5,698 bases of DNA from Cyanobacteria bacterium OH_CDB_58 (GTDB lineage Bacteria > Cyanobacteriota > Vampirovibrionia > Gastranaerophilales > Gastranaerophilaceae), in contig JAEZLC010000176.1 of assembly GCA_023435965.1 (NCBI GenBank), positions 1-5,698 of the forward strand. Reading direction: 5' to 3'. Within the stretch, counting starts at the first letter, position 1. Each line of letters opens with the position of its first letter. The translations under genes and the position numbers were made by a program. This document shows, in pieces, positions 1 through 5,564 of this stretch. The notes under the pieces are model-generated. The model was not told the DNA's origin. It ran no database searches and saw only the letters and a list, made by a program, of their open reading frames with translations.

Positions 1-83
1 CCATGGGGATGAGCAACGATTATATGATAGCCCTTCAAGAAGGCGCAACGATTATAAGATTAGGTAGAATATTATTTAATTAA
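1..83 (+). CDS. YggS/PLPBP family pyridoxal-phosphate homeostasis protein, C-terminal end (partial)
   Basis: Bases 3-83 read as 26 in-frame codons ending in TAA, and the gene begins before the window. The tail has MGMSNDY near its start, then IALQEGAT, then RLGRILF. This is the classic YggS/YlmE/PipY ending (consensus like SMGMS.D...AI..G.T.VR.G..LFG). The glycine and serine of the GMS motif and the arginine of the R-x-G motif normally hold the phosphate of pyridoxal 5'-phosphate. Family members are cytosolic, bind PLP without known catalysis and buffer PLP and amino-acid pools. The stop lies 25 bases before the sepF start, matching the yggS(ylmE/pipY)-sepF order of Firmicutes and Cyanobacteria, so the two are probably co-transcribed. 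Only the last tenth or so of the protein is visible, but the match is distinctive. Confidence 0.88.
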   Translation, partial: MGMSNDYMIALQEGATIIRLGRILFN

Positions 84-93
84 ATTATAAATT

Positions 94-100
94 GGGGAGG
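94..100 (+). promoter_or_regulatory. Shine-Dalgarno site of sepF, fixing a TTG start
   Basis: GGGGAGG at 94-100 is a near-perfect anti-16S match placed 8 bases before the TTG at 109. No in-frame ATG lies nearby that would keep the amphipathic N-terminus expected of SepF. The site therefore decides for the TTG start. Confidence 0.85.
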
Positions 101-108
101 AAAGAAAA

Positions 109-597
109 TTGGCAGTATCAGACAAAATTAAATCAATCGTAGGTTTTTTAACTTCAGGTTTCGAAAACAGAGATGACATCTTTGACGAAATGATCGATGA
201 AGTTGGTGATTATCCGGTTCAAGACAACTTAGCATTAGAACCAATGTATTCTCATTCACAAATGCCTTCAAGAGGACAAGACCTGAAAGTAGTTAACCAC
301 CCTAACTATCGTGGTTATGAAGTAATGGTTTGCGAGCCTCGTTCTTACGATGAATCAGTAGGAATCGTAAAGCATTTAAAAGAAAAGAAAACAATTATCT
401 TAAATCTACACTTGCTTGATAGAGAACAATCTATGAGAATTGTAGATTTTTTATGTGGTGCAACTCATGCATTAAGTGGAAACCAACAAAAAATTGGAGA
501 AACAGTATTTATTTTCACTCCGATGAACGTTGCATTGTCTGCTGAATCTCAAAAAAGCAAATTCATAAGAGATGCTCTTTGGAACCAGCCACAGTAG
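109..597 (+). CDS. sepF: Cell division protein SepF
   Basis: This 162-residue protein matches SepF in length and layout. Residues 1-18 can form the amphipathic membrane-targeting helix (hydrophobic I, V, F and L between K and S). An acidic, probably disordered linker runs to about residue 65. The SepF core is at about 70-145, with GYEVMVCEPRSYDES, the IILNLHLLDRE strand-helix, the helix ending in FLCGATHALSG, and FIFTPMNV. The SepF core dimerises, tethers FtsZ to the inner face of the membrane and helps align FtsZ filaments at the septum; it is the main Z-ring anchor in Cyanobacteria and many Gram-positives. The start is TTG at 109, chosen from its Shine-Dalgarno site. It lies 25 bases after a YggS gene and is followed by a hairpin terminator, so it closes that operon. 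C-terminal residues 146-162 are polar. I see no defect in the gene. Confidence 0.95.
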   Translation: MAVSDKIKSIVGFLTSGFENRDDIFDEMIDEVGDYPVQDNLALEPMYSHSQMPSRGQDLKVVNHPNYRGYEVMVCEPRSYDESVGIVKHLKEKKTIILNLHLLDREQSMRIVDFLCGATHALSGNQQKIGETVFIFTPMNVALSAESQKSKFIRDALWNQPQ

Positions 598-621
598 TCT
601 GAAAGCCAATTTGTTATATTT

Positions 622-649
622 AAAGCCCGTATTAATTGCGGGCTTTTTT
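622..649 (+). terminator. Intrinsic terminator of the yggS-sepF operon
   Basis: An 8-bp perfect stem, AAAGCCCG (622-629) with CGGGCTTT (639-646), encloses a 9-base loop and runs into six consecutive Ts (644-649). It begins 24 bases after the sepF stop. On the opposite strand the same stem is followed by AAATATAA rather than a T run, so termination should be stronger for the + strand. The right half of the stem lies inside the 3' end of the converging ATP-grasp gene. Confidence 0.85.
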
Positions 650-1603
650 AAATAGTTGAATAAATCTATCAGCAAACAATTCTTCAGAACCTTTCTTCGC
701 CCTGAAAAAAAGTTCAGGCTCGACTCCTTCCAGTTCTGAGAGATAGTATTTACTGCCCGAGTTTATTATATCGACTCTTAAATATAATGTTTCTTTGCAG
801 ATCTCTGTGGGGGCATAGTTTTTGTATGCTTCTTTAATGCTAGATATAACATTCTTACCGAATGATATTATGTCTTCTGGAGCTTGAGAGAATGTCAAAG
901 TGCCGCCGTATTCGCCCTGAACAAGAATATTATCTTCAGCTGGCTTTTTTAATACGCTATGGCTGTATTCTCCTTCAAAAAATATCAAAGACCATTCACC
1001 GTTTGTTTTGATGTCGCCTAGAAAGTCTTGAATCATAAAACCTACGGTTTGCAATTCTTCTTCGATGCTTGCCTGTTGATGACGGGCAATTTCTGAACTA
1101 GAAATGTATCTTAGCCCGATGCCGGCAGCTGAAATGCACGGTTTAATTATAAATGGACCTTTCTTTTTATAAACCTCATCAAGATCGATGGCTTGACCCT
1201 TTTCGATAAATTGTGTTGGAACAATATTTATTCCTGCTTGAGAAAAATCTTTCAGGTAATGTTTGTCTAATAACCAGTTAAGGATTTTTAAATCATTGAA
1301 TATGGGAATTTTTAATCTGTCTAGTTCTTTCAGCCACTGGAAAAAAGCTTCCCTTTTCTGAGAGTTATCCATGTAGTCCCATGGTGATCTGATGATAGAC
1401 GCATCATAATGCTTAAGTCCATTAACCTCACATCCCCAGATCACAGCGTCAACAACAAATCCATAAACCTTCCTTAAGTGATTGACCAGTAACTGATCAT
1501 CAGGCGTAAATGGAGGCTCTGTCGAGCGGAGCTCGGGCTCTTCCTTCGTAGGGAAATATGTATCTAGTACTTTAGCGTTTGCTGTTATTAAGCCTATTTT
1601 CAT
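632..1603 (-). CDS. ATP-grasp ligase-like protein (DcsG/RimK/glutathione-synthetase type)
   Basis: The 323-residue protein has an ATP-grasp layout closest, from memory, to the family annotated as ATP-grasp domain protein or O-ureido-D-serine cyclo-ligase-like (DcsG). The pre-ATP-grasp part spans about residues 1-110, with MKIGLIT, then IRSPWDY at 71-77 and a DK.YL segment at 113-117. The ATP-binding lysine is probably K154 in FIIKP, followed by the SAAGIG loop (158-163). GEWSLIFFEGEYSHSVLKKP (202-221) and GEYGG (230-234) form the central sheet. Metal and phosphate residues are probably R276 and D278 in LRVD, and E290, E292 and E295 in ELEGVEPELFF. Such enzymes join a carboxylate, activated as acyl-phosphate, to an amine in the cytosol. 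The actual substrate cannot be read from sequence. The start lies 7 bases after the stop of the upstream DUF2229 gene. It has no convincing Shine-Dalgarno site, which suggests translational coupling. The stop codon falls in the loop of the converging sepF terminator. Confidence 0.8.
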   Translation of the reverse strand: MKIGLITANAKVLDTYFPTKEEPELRSTEPPFTPDDQLLVNHLRKVYGFVVDAVIWGCEVNGLKHYDASIIRSPWDYMDNSQKREAFFQWLKELDRLKIPIFNDLKILNWLLDKHYLKDFSQAGINIVPTQFIEKGQAIDLDEVYKKKGPFIIKPCISAAGIGLRYISSSEIARHQQASIEEELQTVGFMIQDFLGDIKTNGEWSLIFFEGEYSHSVLKKPAEDNILVQGEYGGTLTFSQAPEDIISFGKNVISSIKEAYKNYAPTEICKETLYLRVDIINSGSKYYLSELEGVEPELFFRAKKGSEELFADRFIQLFKKARN

Positions 1604-1610
1604 AAAACAG

Positions 1611-2678
1611 TTAATTTTGCGTTCTTATGGCGTTATTGATTCTTTCTTCAATCGACAACTCGTTAGGTTGTTCTTCGGAGAGTTCAATTTTATTTATTAT
1701 GTTGGATCTCTTTTTTCTGTACAACATGTCAATAAACGCTTCAATCCTTGTTATGAAGCCAGCTTCGCCTGTGTGCTCATCAATAGAAAGATTTAAAAAC
1801 GGTTTGTTTTTTGTTTTGGAAAATCTTGCAATTTTCTCTATCATCAATGAATCGGGACCACAGCCAAACGCATTTATTGCTATAAGTCCGTCGATTTTAT
1901 TGTCTTGAATGAAATGAGAAGCCGCTCCTGTTATCTCGTATTCATTTGCCCAGTATAGCTTTGAGTCCAGTGCACTTATACCTTCTTGCATTTGTTCTAT
2001 GGATAATTGCTCTGACGTATATGTTTTAACATCAAGGTTTTCGAGTTTCTCGAATATCTTCATGCTCACTCTCTCATCGTAAAGATTATAGCCATGAGCA
2101 ATTATTGCAACATTAATAGGGTATGACTTAGTTTGGTTTGCGATAATTACCTTGTCTTCAATAGCGTGTTTAAGTGCTTTTTTATAAGGAATTCCCGCTC
2201 TTGTCATCATTTGAAAATTATTAAGGACCTTCCAGCCGTTTTTAGAAGCTTTTTTAATTTTTTTCATGTCTGTAATACCGAAAGGTTCAACAGCTTCCAG
2301 TAAAAACTCGTACAATCCTTGTTTTTTTTCTGACTTATCAAGTGTCGCTTCAATTATTGTGAAATCTTTTTTCACTACATTTCTTATTAAATCCGGCAAC
2401 CCTCTTATTTTTGAACAATTATATATTTTAGGTGCTATGGATTGAATTGACGGTGTAAATATCTTATCCACACCCTTTTCTAGAAGATTTAAAACGTGTC
2501 CAACATATACTTTTATAGGAAGACAGGTTTCCGAAACAACCAATGATGATCCCTTGGACAGTGTTTGTTTTGTTGTTTTATCTGAAAGAACTATTTTAAT
2601 TCCTAGGTCTGTGAAAAATCCGTACCAAAACGGGTAAAAGTTATAAAATGATAAGGCTCTGGGTATCCCTATTTCCAT
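1611..2678 (-). CDS. DUF2229 / HgdB-like protein (acyl-CoA dehydratase activase-related family)
   Basis: The 355-residue protein opens with IGIPRALSFYNFYPFW, the hallmark of DUF2229 proteins (COG3580/3581 type). These are related to the D-component fold of 2-hydroxyglutaryl-CoA dehydratase and to the C-terminal part of large CoA-dehydratase activase proteins. Conserved family-type segments are SETCLP with C52, YNCSK with C88, GLPDLIR (93-99), the central NVAIIAHGYNLYD (189-201), AFGCGPDS with C273, and SIDEHTGEAGFITRIEAF (298-315). C52, C88 and C273 are plausible [4Fe-4S] ligands by analogy with HgdB-type proteins; this is inference. No ASKHA ATPase activase domain is fused, and none is encoded next door, although many relatives have one. 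It leads a two-gene unit with the ATP-grasp gene. The ATG has an AAAGGAA Shine-Dalgarno site (2684-2690) 5 bases upstream. No substrate is known for stand-alone members. Confidence 0.82.
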   Translation of the reverse strand: MEIGIPRALSFYNFYPFWYGFFTDLGIKIVLSDKTTKQTLSKGSSLVVSETCLPIKVYVGHVLNLLEKGVDKIFTPSIQSIAPKIYNCSKIRGLPDLIRNVVKKDFTIIEATLDKSEKKQGLYEFLLEAVEPFGITDMKKIKKASKNGWKVLNNFQMMTRAGIPYKKALKHAIEDKVIIANQTKSYPINVAIIAHGYNLYDERVSMKIFEKLENLDVKTYTSEQLSIEQMQEGISALDSKLYWANEYEITGAASHFIQDNKIDGLIAINAFGCGPDSLMIEKIARFSKTKNKPFLNLSIDEHTGEAGFITRIEAFIDMLYRKKRSNIINKIELSEEQPNELSIEERINNAIRTQN

Positions 2679-2712
2679 GGGTATTCCTTTTGTATGTTAT
2701 TACGACTATAAC

Positions 2713-2718
2713 ATTATA
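2713..2718 (-). promoter_or_regulatory. Candidate -10 box for the DUF2229/ATP-grasp unit
   Basis: A perfect TATAAT on the minus strand lies 34 bases before the DUF2229 start and would give a leader of about 28 bases. There is no good -35: the hexamer at 17-bp spacing (2736-2741) reads CAAAAA. The 91-base gap after the GGDEF gene holds no GC-rich hairpin, so read-through from that gene is also possible. Confidence 0.4.
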
Positions 2719-2769
2719 ATACAAAAAATATGCTCTTTTTGATTTTATGCAAATTATGTTAATAATATT

Positions 2770-3996
2770 TTATTTATTTAAATGTTTCATTGCTTCTGAA
2801 ATAATAGTTTCATTAGCAATTGTAATTTGGTTTTTGCCGTTTTCTTTTGCACCTTTAAGGGCGGCATCTGCCAGTTTTACAAGTGATGCTCCATTTTTCA
2901 GTTCTGTTGCTTCTGAAAGGTCAGCGATGCCACCACTAACGGTAAATACGTTAGTTTTATTTACGTGATCAGTCCATTTTATTAGATCGTTAGTTTGGCT
3001 TTTATACTGATTGTATATTTTATCCAATTCGCTGCCTATTGTGCTGTCTTTGCCTATTGGAATACTTAAATCTGCTTTTGCAGGAGGTTCCTTTTTTAAT
3101 AGGGTTAAGATTTCATCTAAATTTCTTGTGTCTGCCGGTTTACATTTGCTGATATGTTCTTCAATAAATGTTGCAATTTCTTGGTTTGTTGTTCTTTGAG
3201 CACCAGCTTCCATTCCTGCTTCATTTCTTAATTTTGCAAAGATATCATTCAGTTTTTTGAGTCTGGGTTCAAAGAAATTGAGCTCTTCTTTTGCTTTTTC
3301 AACAAATTCAGTTAAGTAGCTTTGAATACCTCTTGTAGCACCTTCTCCGCTTGCAGCACCTGTATCTTTTTTAATTTTTTCTGCAATTTTGTTTATAATT
3401 TCTTGAGCAGAGTTAGAGTCATGGCCTGGTAATACAACAACGAACTCTTCTCCGCCGTATCTGAACCCTTTTAAGCCGTGTTCTTCAGCTACATCCTGTA
3501 TTATTGAAGCAATTCTTTTTAGAACCACGTCTCCGGTGTCATGGTTAAATACTTCATTTATTCCCTTAAAGTTATCCATATCAAGCATTGCTACGCTTAA
3601 ATGTTTTCCTTCTTTTATCGCTTTTCCGTATTCCTGATTCAAGTTTGCAAGAAGTGCTTTTTTGTTGAAAAGTCCTGTCATTCCATCGTGTGCTGTTAGG
3701 TTTGCTACTTTACCTAACCTGTTAAATATTGTTTTTGGTGCATCTTCACCAACAAGGTTGATGATTTTCCCTAATTTAGCCCTAGTAAGAGCTAGTGCTC
3801 CAACGCTGGCTCCAGTTATTCCCATCAGAACCATATTTAATTTTGATAATTTTTTTTCTTGAGGTTTTTGAGAGTTTTCAAATTTATCATTACTTTCAGC
3901 AGTTTTAATCATTCCAAAACTTGGCTTTTTGATTTCTTCAGTGGGTGTTTGCGGCCCAAGAGGAGTGCTGTTTGACAATGCTAATTTATCTATCAT
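2770..3996 (-). CDS. Membrane-anchored diguanylate cyclase with a split GGDEF domain
   Basis: The 408-residue protein should make cyclic di-GMP from two GTP at the inner membrane. Residues 1-50 are polar, probably disordered and rich in P, S, T and K. Residues 53-70 form a single hydrophobic segment. The GGDEF domain starts near 96, with DGMTGLFNK at 104-112, the metal site MLDMDNFK (137-144, D139), N147, D156 and RYGGEEF at 179-185. The signature is intact, so it should be active. After the helix ending near K210, an extra block of about 135 residues (213-347) interrupts the domain. The fold then resumes with FTVSGGIADL (351-360) and ADAALKGAKENGKNQI (376-391). The RxxD inhibitory site expected just before RYGGEEF is absent (EHGL there). 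D156 matches the residue replaced by Ser in cGAMP-making Hypr enzymes, which favours c-di-GMP. The start has AAGAAGG (4003-4009) 6 bases upstream. The preceding peptide unit ends in a terminator, so this gene needs its own promoter in about 4010-4085, but no clear -35/-10 pair is seen there. Confidence 0.9.
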   Translation of the reverse strand: MIDKLALSNSTPLGPQTPTEEIKKPSFGMIKTAESNDKFENSQKPQEKKLSKLNMVLMGITGASVGALALTRAKLGKIINLVGEDAPKTIFNRLGKVANLTAHDGMTGLFNKKALLANLNQEYGKAIKEGKHLSVAMLDMDNFKGINEVFNHDTGDVVLKRIASIIQDVAEEHGLKGFRYGGEEFVVVLPGHDSNSAQEIINKIAEKIKKDTGAASGEGATRGIQSYLTEFVEKAKEELNFFEPRLKKLNDIFAKLRNEAGMEAGAQRTTNQEIATFIEEHISKCKPADTRNLDEILTLLKKEPPAKADLSIPIGKDSTIGSELDKIYNQYKSQTNDLIKWTDHVNKTNVFTVSGGIADLSEATELKNGASLVKLADAALKGAKENGKNQITIANETIISEAMKHLNK

Positions 3997-4090
3997 GTTA
4001 AACCTTCTTGTTTGTTATATATAAATAAAAAGTTCGAACATAATAAAAATTGCCATAAATACTTTGATTTGTGCGAAATGTAAACTAAAG

Positions 4091-4118
4091 AAAAAAACCT
4101 GCCGGGGGAAGCAGGTTT
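4091..4118 (-). terminator. Intrinsic terminator of the small-peptide gene
   Basis: Read on the minus strand, an 8-bp perfect stem AAACCTGC (4118-4111) / GCAGGTTT (4102-4095) encloses an 8-base loop. The stem's own three terminal Ts continue into TTTT (4094-4091), then C and TTT. It sits 27 bases beyond the stop of the 48-residue reading frame and before the GGDEF gene, separating the two units. The + strand side is followed by TTTGTGTGTTT (from 4116), so weak activity there is possible. Confidence 0.85.
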
Positions 4119-4144
4119 GTGTGTTTGAGTGAACGATGTGTTAG

Positions 4145-4291
4145 TTAATTTTCTTTATTAGTTGGGTTTTTATTTATTTTTTGTTTCTCACTATTCTGTC
4201 TTATGTAATTTGTAATGTATTTGTGTGGATACCATTGCGGTTTTAATGGTTGCGAAGAATTTATCTTCATTGAGTTAGCAAGTGATATCAT
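4145..4291 (-). CDS. Small hypothetical protein, 48 residues
   Basis: I do not recognise this protein. It reads MISLANSMKI, then a central aromatic/basic stretch with PQWYPHKYITNYIRQ (18-32), and ends in an Asn/Lys-rich, probably disordered tail. It has no Cys, no transmembrane segment and no signal peptide, and is strongly basic overall. The frame stays open upstream to an ATG at 4366. The start at 4291 is preferred because AAGGAAGG (4297-4304) lies 5 bases before it, while the longer version would include the likely promoter. Evidence that it is real: strong Shine-Dalgarno site, TATAAT boxes upstream and a well-formed terminator right after. Against: the reading frame is short, the composition is low in complexity, and no family match is known to me. 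The transcript could instead act as a small RNA. Confidence 0.55.
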   Translation of the reverse strand: MISLANSMKINSSQPLKPQWYPHKYITNYIRQNSEKQKINKNPTNKEN

Positions 4292-4340
4292 ATGTACCTT
4301 CCTTTTCTTTTTTGAATTAATATTATAATTAACTCTTCTA

Positions 4341-4346
4341 ATTATA
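4341..4346 (-). promoter_or_regulatory. Candidate -10 box for the small-peptide gene
   Basis: A perfect TATAAT on the minus strand lies about 50 bases before the preferred ATG. A second TATAAT at 4322-4327 is closer to the gene. The hexamer at 17-bp spacing from the first (4364-4369, AATATG) is a poor -35, so an activator may be needed. In such AT-rich sequence these boxes can arise by chance. Confidence 0.35.
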
Positions 4347-4377
4347 TTGTGGCAGATTTTTCTCATATTCTTGAAAA

Positions 4378-4417
4378 ATTAACCAAAAATTAATGAACAT
4401 TAAGAAAATCTTAATTT
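4378..4417. repeat. Four TTAA-centred repeats at 10-11 bp spacing (possible regulator site)
   Basis: TTAA occurs at 4379, 4390, 4400 and 4411, i.e. with 11, 10 and 11 bp periods, one helix turn apart. The part from 4399 to 4415 is also a 6-bp inverted repeat (ATTAAG-5-CTTAAT). It lies between two divergent genes, just upstream of the small-peptide promoter and about 40 bases before the -35 of the + strand unit. The spacing is like that of Pho-type direct-repeat operators. The match to their consensus is partial (best copies TTAACCA and CTTAATTT), and TTAA is common in this AT-rich gap. Confidence 0.3.
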
Positions 4418-4455
4418 TGATATGATTAATAAATTTAACGTTTTGCCTATATTCG

Positions 4456-4484
4456 TTGCGTTATCTATTTTAGAAAAGTATAAT
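4456..4484 (+). promoter_or_regulatory. Sigma70-type promoter of the arginine dihydrolase unit
   Basis: TTGCGT (4456-4461) and a perfect TATAAT (4479-4484) are separated by exactly 17 bases. Transcription would start near 4491, leaving a leader of about 20 bases with GGAGTGAG (4502-4509) as ribosome binding site. The -35 keeps only the TTG of the consensus. Confidence 0.65.
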
Positions 4485-4511
4485 TATTCTATTAGTCAGT
4501 TGGAGTGAGTT

Positions 4512-4739
4512 ATGATACAAAATTTGAAATTACGCGGACATATTATTGATTCTTTAATTTTGTCTAAATTATTAGATAAGATTTCTGCTTTAGGAGTGGA
4601 TTGTTACACTGCCGATATAAAAATAGGACCAAAAAGACAAGATGTCTCAGAGGCTACTTTTGTAATAGAAACAGAAGATAAAGAGAAAATGGCAAAAGCA
4701 GTCGCTTTGGCTAAAAAACACGGTGCTACGGAGAATTAA
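4512..4739 (+). CDS. Stand-alone LOR/SDH-type small domain protein (AgrE/ArgZ C-terminal region homologue)
   Basis: The 75-residue protein matches the start of the 'LOR/SDH bifunctional enzyme conserved region' (TIGR00300-type), which follows the hydrolase domain in cyanobacterial AgrE/ArgZ. The key segment is LRGHIIDSLILSKLLDKI (7-24), then DCYTADIKIGPKRQDVSEATFVIE (30-53) and a final helix rich in K and A ending in HGA. The layout suggests a single ferredoxin-like alpha/beta domain. The larger NAD-binding or cyclodeaminase-like part of AgrE is missing, so a regulatory or oligomerising role is more likely than catalysis. The ATG has GGAG 6 bases upstream and a promoter 28 bases before it. 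The stop is 2 bases before the arginine dihydrolase ATG, so the two are almost certainly translated together and may form one complex. The family call is from memory of the motif; the role is inferred. Confidence 0.8.
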   Translation: MIQNLKLRGHIIDSLILSKLLDKISALGVDCYTADIKIGPKRQDVSEATFVIETEDKEKMAKAVALAKKHGATEN

Positions 4740-4741
4740 TA

Positions 4742-5542
4742 ATGACTGATAAAATTTTGATGTGTGCTCCTGAGCACTACGGTATTAAGTACGAAATCAA
4801 CCCTTGGATGAATGTTAGTATCCAGGCTGACAATTCAAAAGCAAAAGTTCAATGGAATAACCTTTATAAAATATTGAAAGAAGACTTGAAAGCTGATGTA
4901 AGACTGGTTGAACCGAGGGAGGACGTTCCTGATATGGTTTTTACTGCTAATGCAGCGGTAATGTACGGCAATAAAGCTATTATAAGCAGATTTAAATTTC
5001 CTGAAAGACAGCCTGAAGAAGATTACTTCGCTGAATGGTTCAAAGATAACGGGTATGAAGTTGTTACTTTACCTGCAGATATGTCTTTCGAAGGTGCTGG
5101 AGACGCTCTTTATCTCAATGACATATTGTATTCAGGTTATATACACAGGACTGATATTGCTTCTCATACGTATATTTCAGAATTGTTAGGTATTCCTGTT
5201 CTTTCTTTAGAGCTTGCAAGTAAAAGATTTTATCACCTCGATACTTGTTTTTGCCCGCTTAAAGATGATTATCTGATATATTATCCTAAGGCATTTGATG
5301 AATATGCAAACAGGGTTATCGAGAGTAATGTTCCTGCAGAAAAGCGTATTATCGTTAATGAAGAAGAAGCATCATATTTTACTTGTAATGCAGTGAATAT
5401 AGGTAATAATGTTGTTACGAATATTACAACAGATAGATTTGCCAGATTACTTGCAGAAAAAGGCTTTAATCATATTCAGACTGATTTAAGCGAGTTTATG
5501 AAAGCAGGCGGCGCAGCAAAATGTTTGACATTGAAAATATAA
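4742..5542 (+). CDS. Arginine dihydrolase (ArgZ/AgrE-type, amidinotransferase/DDAH superfamily)
   Basis: The 266-residue protein is close along its length to the N-terminal hydrolase domain of cyanobacterial ArgZ/AgrE, which converts arginine to ornithine, CO2 and two ammonia. Signatures in order: MCAPEHYGIKYEINPWMN (7-24, with N20 and N24), DMVFTANA (64-71), SRFKFPERQ (82-90), FEGAGDALYL (116-125, E117 and D121), FYHLDTCFCPL (163-173, His165) and GGAAKCLTL (256-264, probable nucleophile Cys261). N70 in FTAN corresponds to the Asn that, in ArgZ work, lets the enzyme go on past citrulline. With it present, dihydrolase rather than simple deiminase activity is expected. The full Cys/His/Glu-Asp set looks intact. 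GGAG (4730-4733), inside the end of the preceding gene, serves as ribosome binding site 8 bases before the ATG. It would act in the cytosol in arginine and nitrogen turnover. No LOR/SDH domain is fused; that is the separate gene just upstream. Confidence 0.9.
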   Translation: MTDKILMCAPEHYGIKYEINPWMNVSIQADNSKAKVQWNNLYKILKEDLKADVRLVEPREDVPDMVFTANAAVMYGNKAIISRFKFPERQPEEDYFAEWFKDNGYEVVTLPADMSFEGAGDALYLNDILYSGYIHRTDIASHTYISELLGIPVLSLELASKRFYHLDTCFCPLKDDYLIYYPKAFDEYANRVIESNVPAEKRIIVNEEEASYFTCNAVNIGNNVVTNITTDRFARLLAEKGFNHIQTDLSEFMKAGGAAKCLTLKI

Positions 5543-5564
5543 AGAACGATTAAGGGTTAAAAAG

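Noticed and set aside
13..56. A 12-base direct repeat (GCAACGATTATA) at 13-24 and 45-56 inside the YggS tail
   Set aside because: The copies are 32 bases apart and fall in different reading frames of a well-conserved coding end. Probably chance; no att site or mobile element is nearby.
472..675. Open frame of 67 codons on the minus strand across the sepF end and terminator
   Set aside because: It lies antisense to the conserved SepF core, spans the sepF terminator, and shows no family resemblance.
1627..1908. Open frame of 93 codons on the plus strand
   Set aside because: It is the shadow of the conserved C-terminal half of the DUF2229 protein, where the minus-strand frame carries the FGCGPDS and EHTGEAG motifs.
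2679..2769. Terminator between the GGDEF gene and the DUF2229 gene
   Set aside because: Only a 5-bp AT-only stem (ATTAT/ATAAT) is visible, with no GC-rich hairpin followed by a T run.
2747..3862. Three plus-strand open frames (2747-2968, 3011-3199, 3662-3862)
   Set aside because: All are antisense to the GGDEF gene, hydrophobic by composition of the complement, and without supported starts.
4032..4039. Palindrome GTTCGAAC upstream of the GGDEF gene, considered as a LexA-like operator
   Set aside because: The half-sites lack the 4-base spacing of the Gram-positive SOS box, and an 8-base palindrome alone is weak evidence.
4292..4366. Longer 73-residue version of the small peptide starting at 4366
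   Set aside because: The extension would include both TATAAT boxes and the strong AAGGAAGG site, and no ribosome binding site is seen for the upstream ATG. The 4291 start is preferred.
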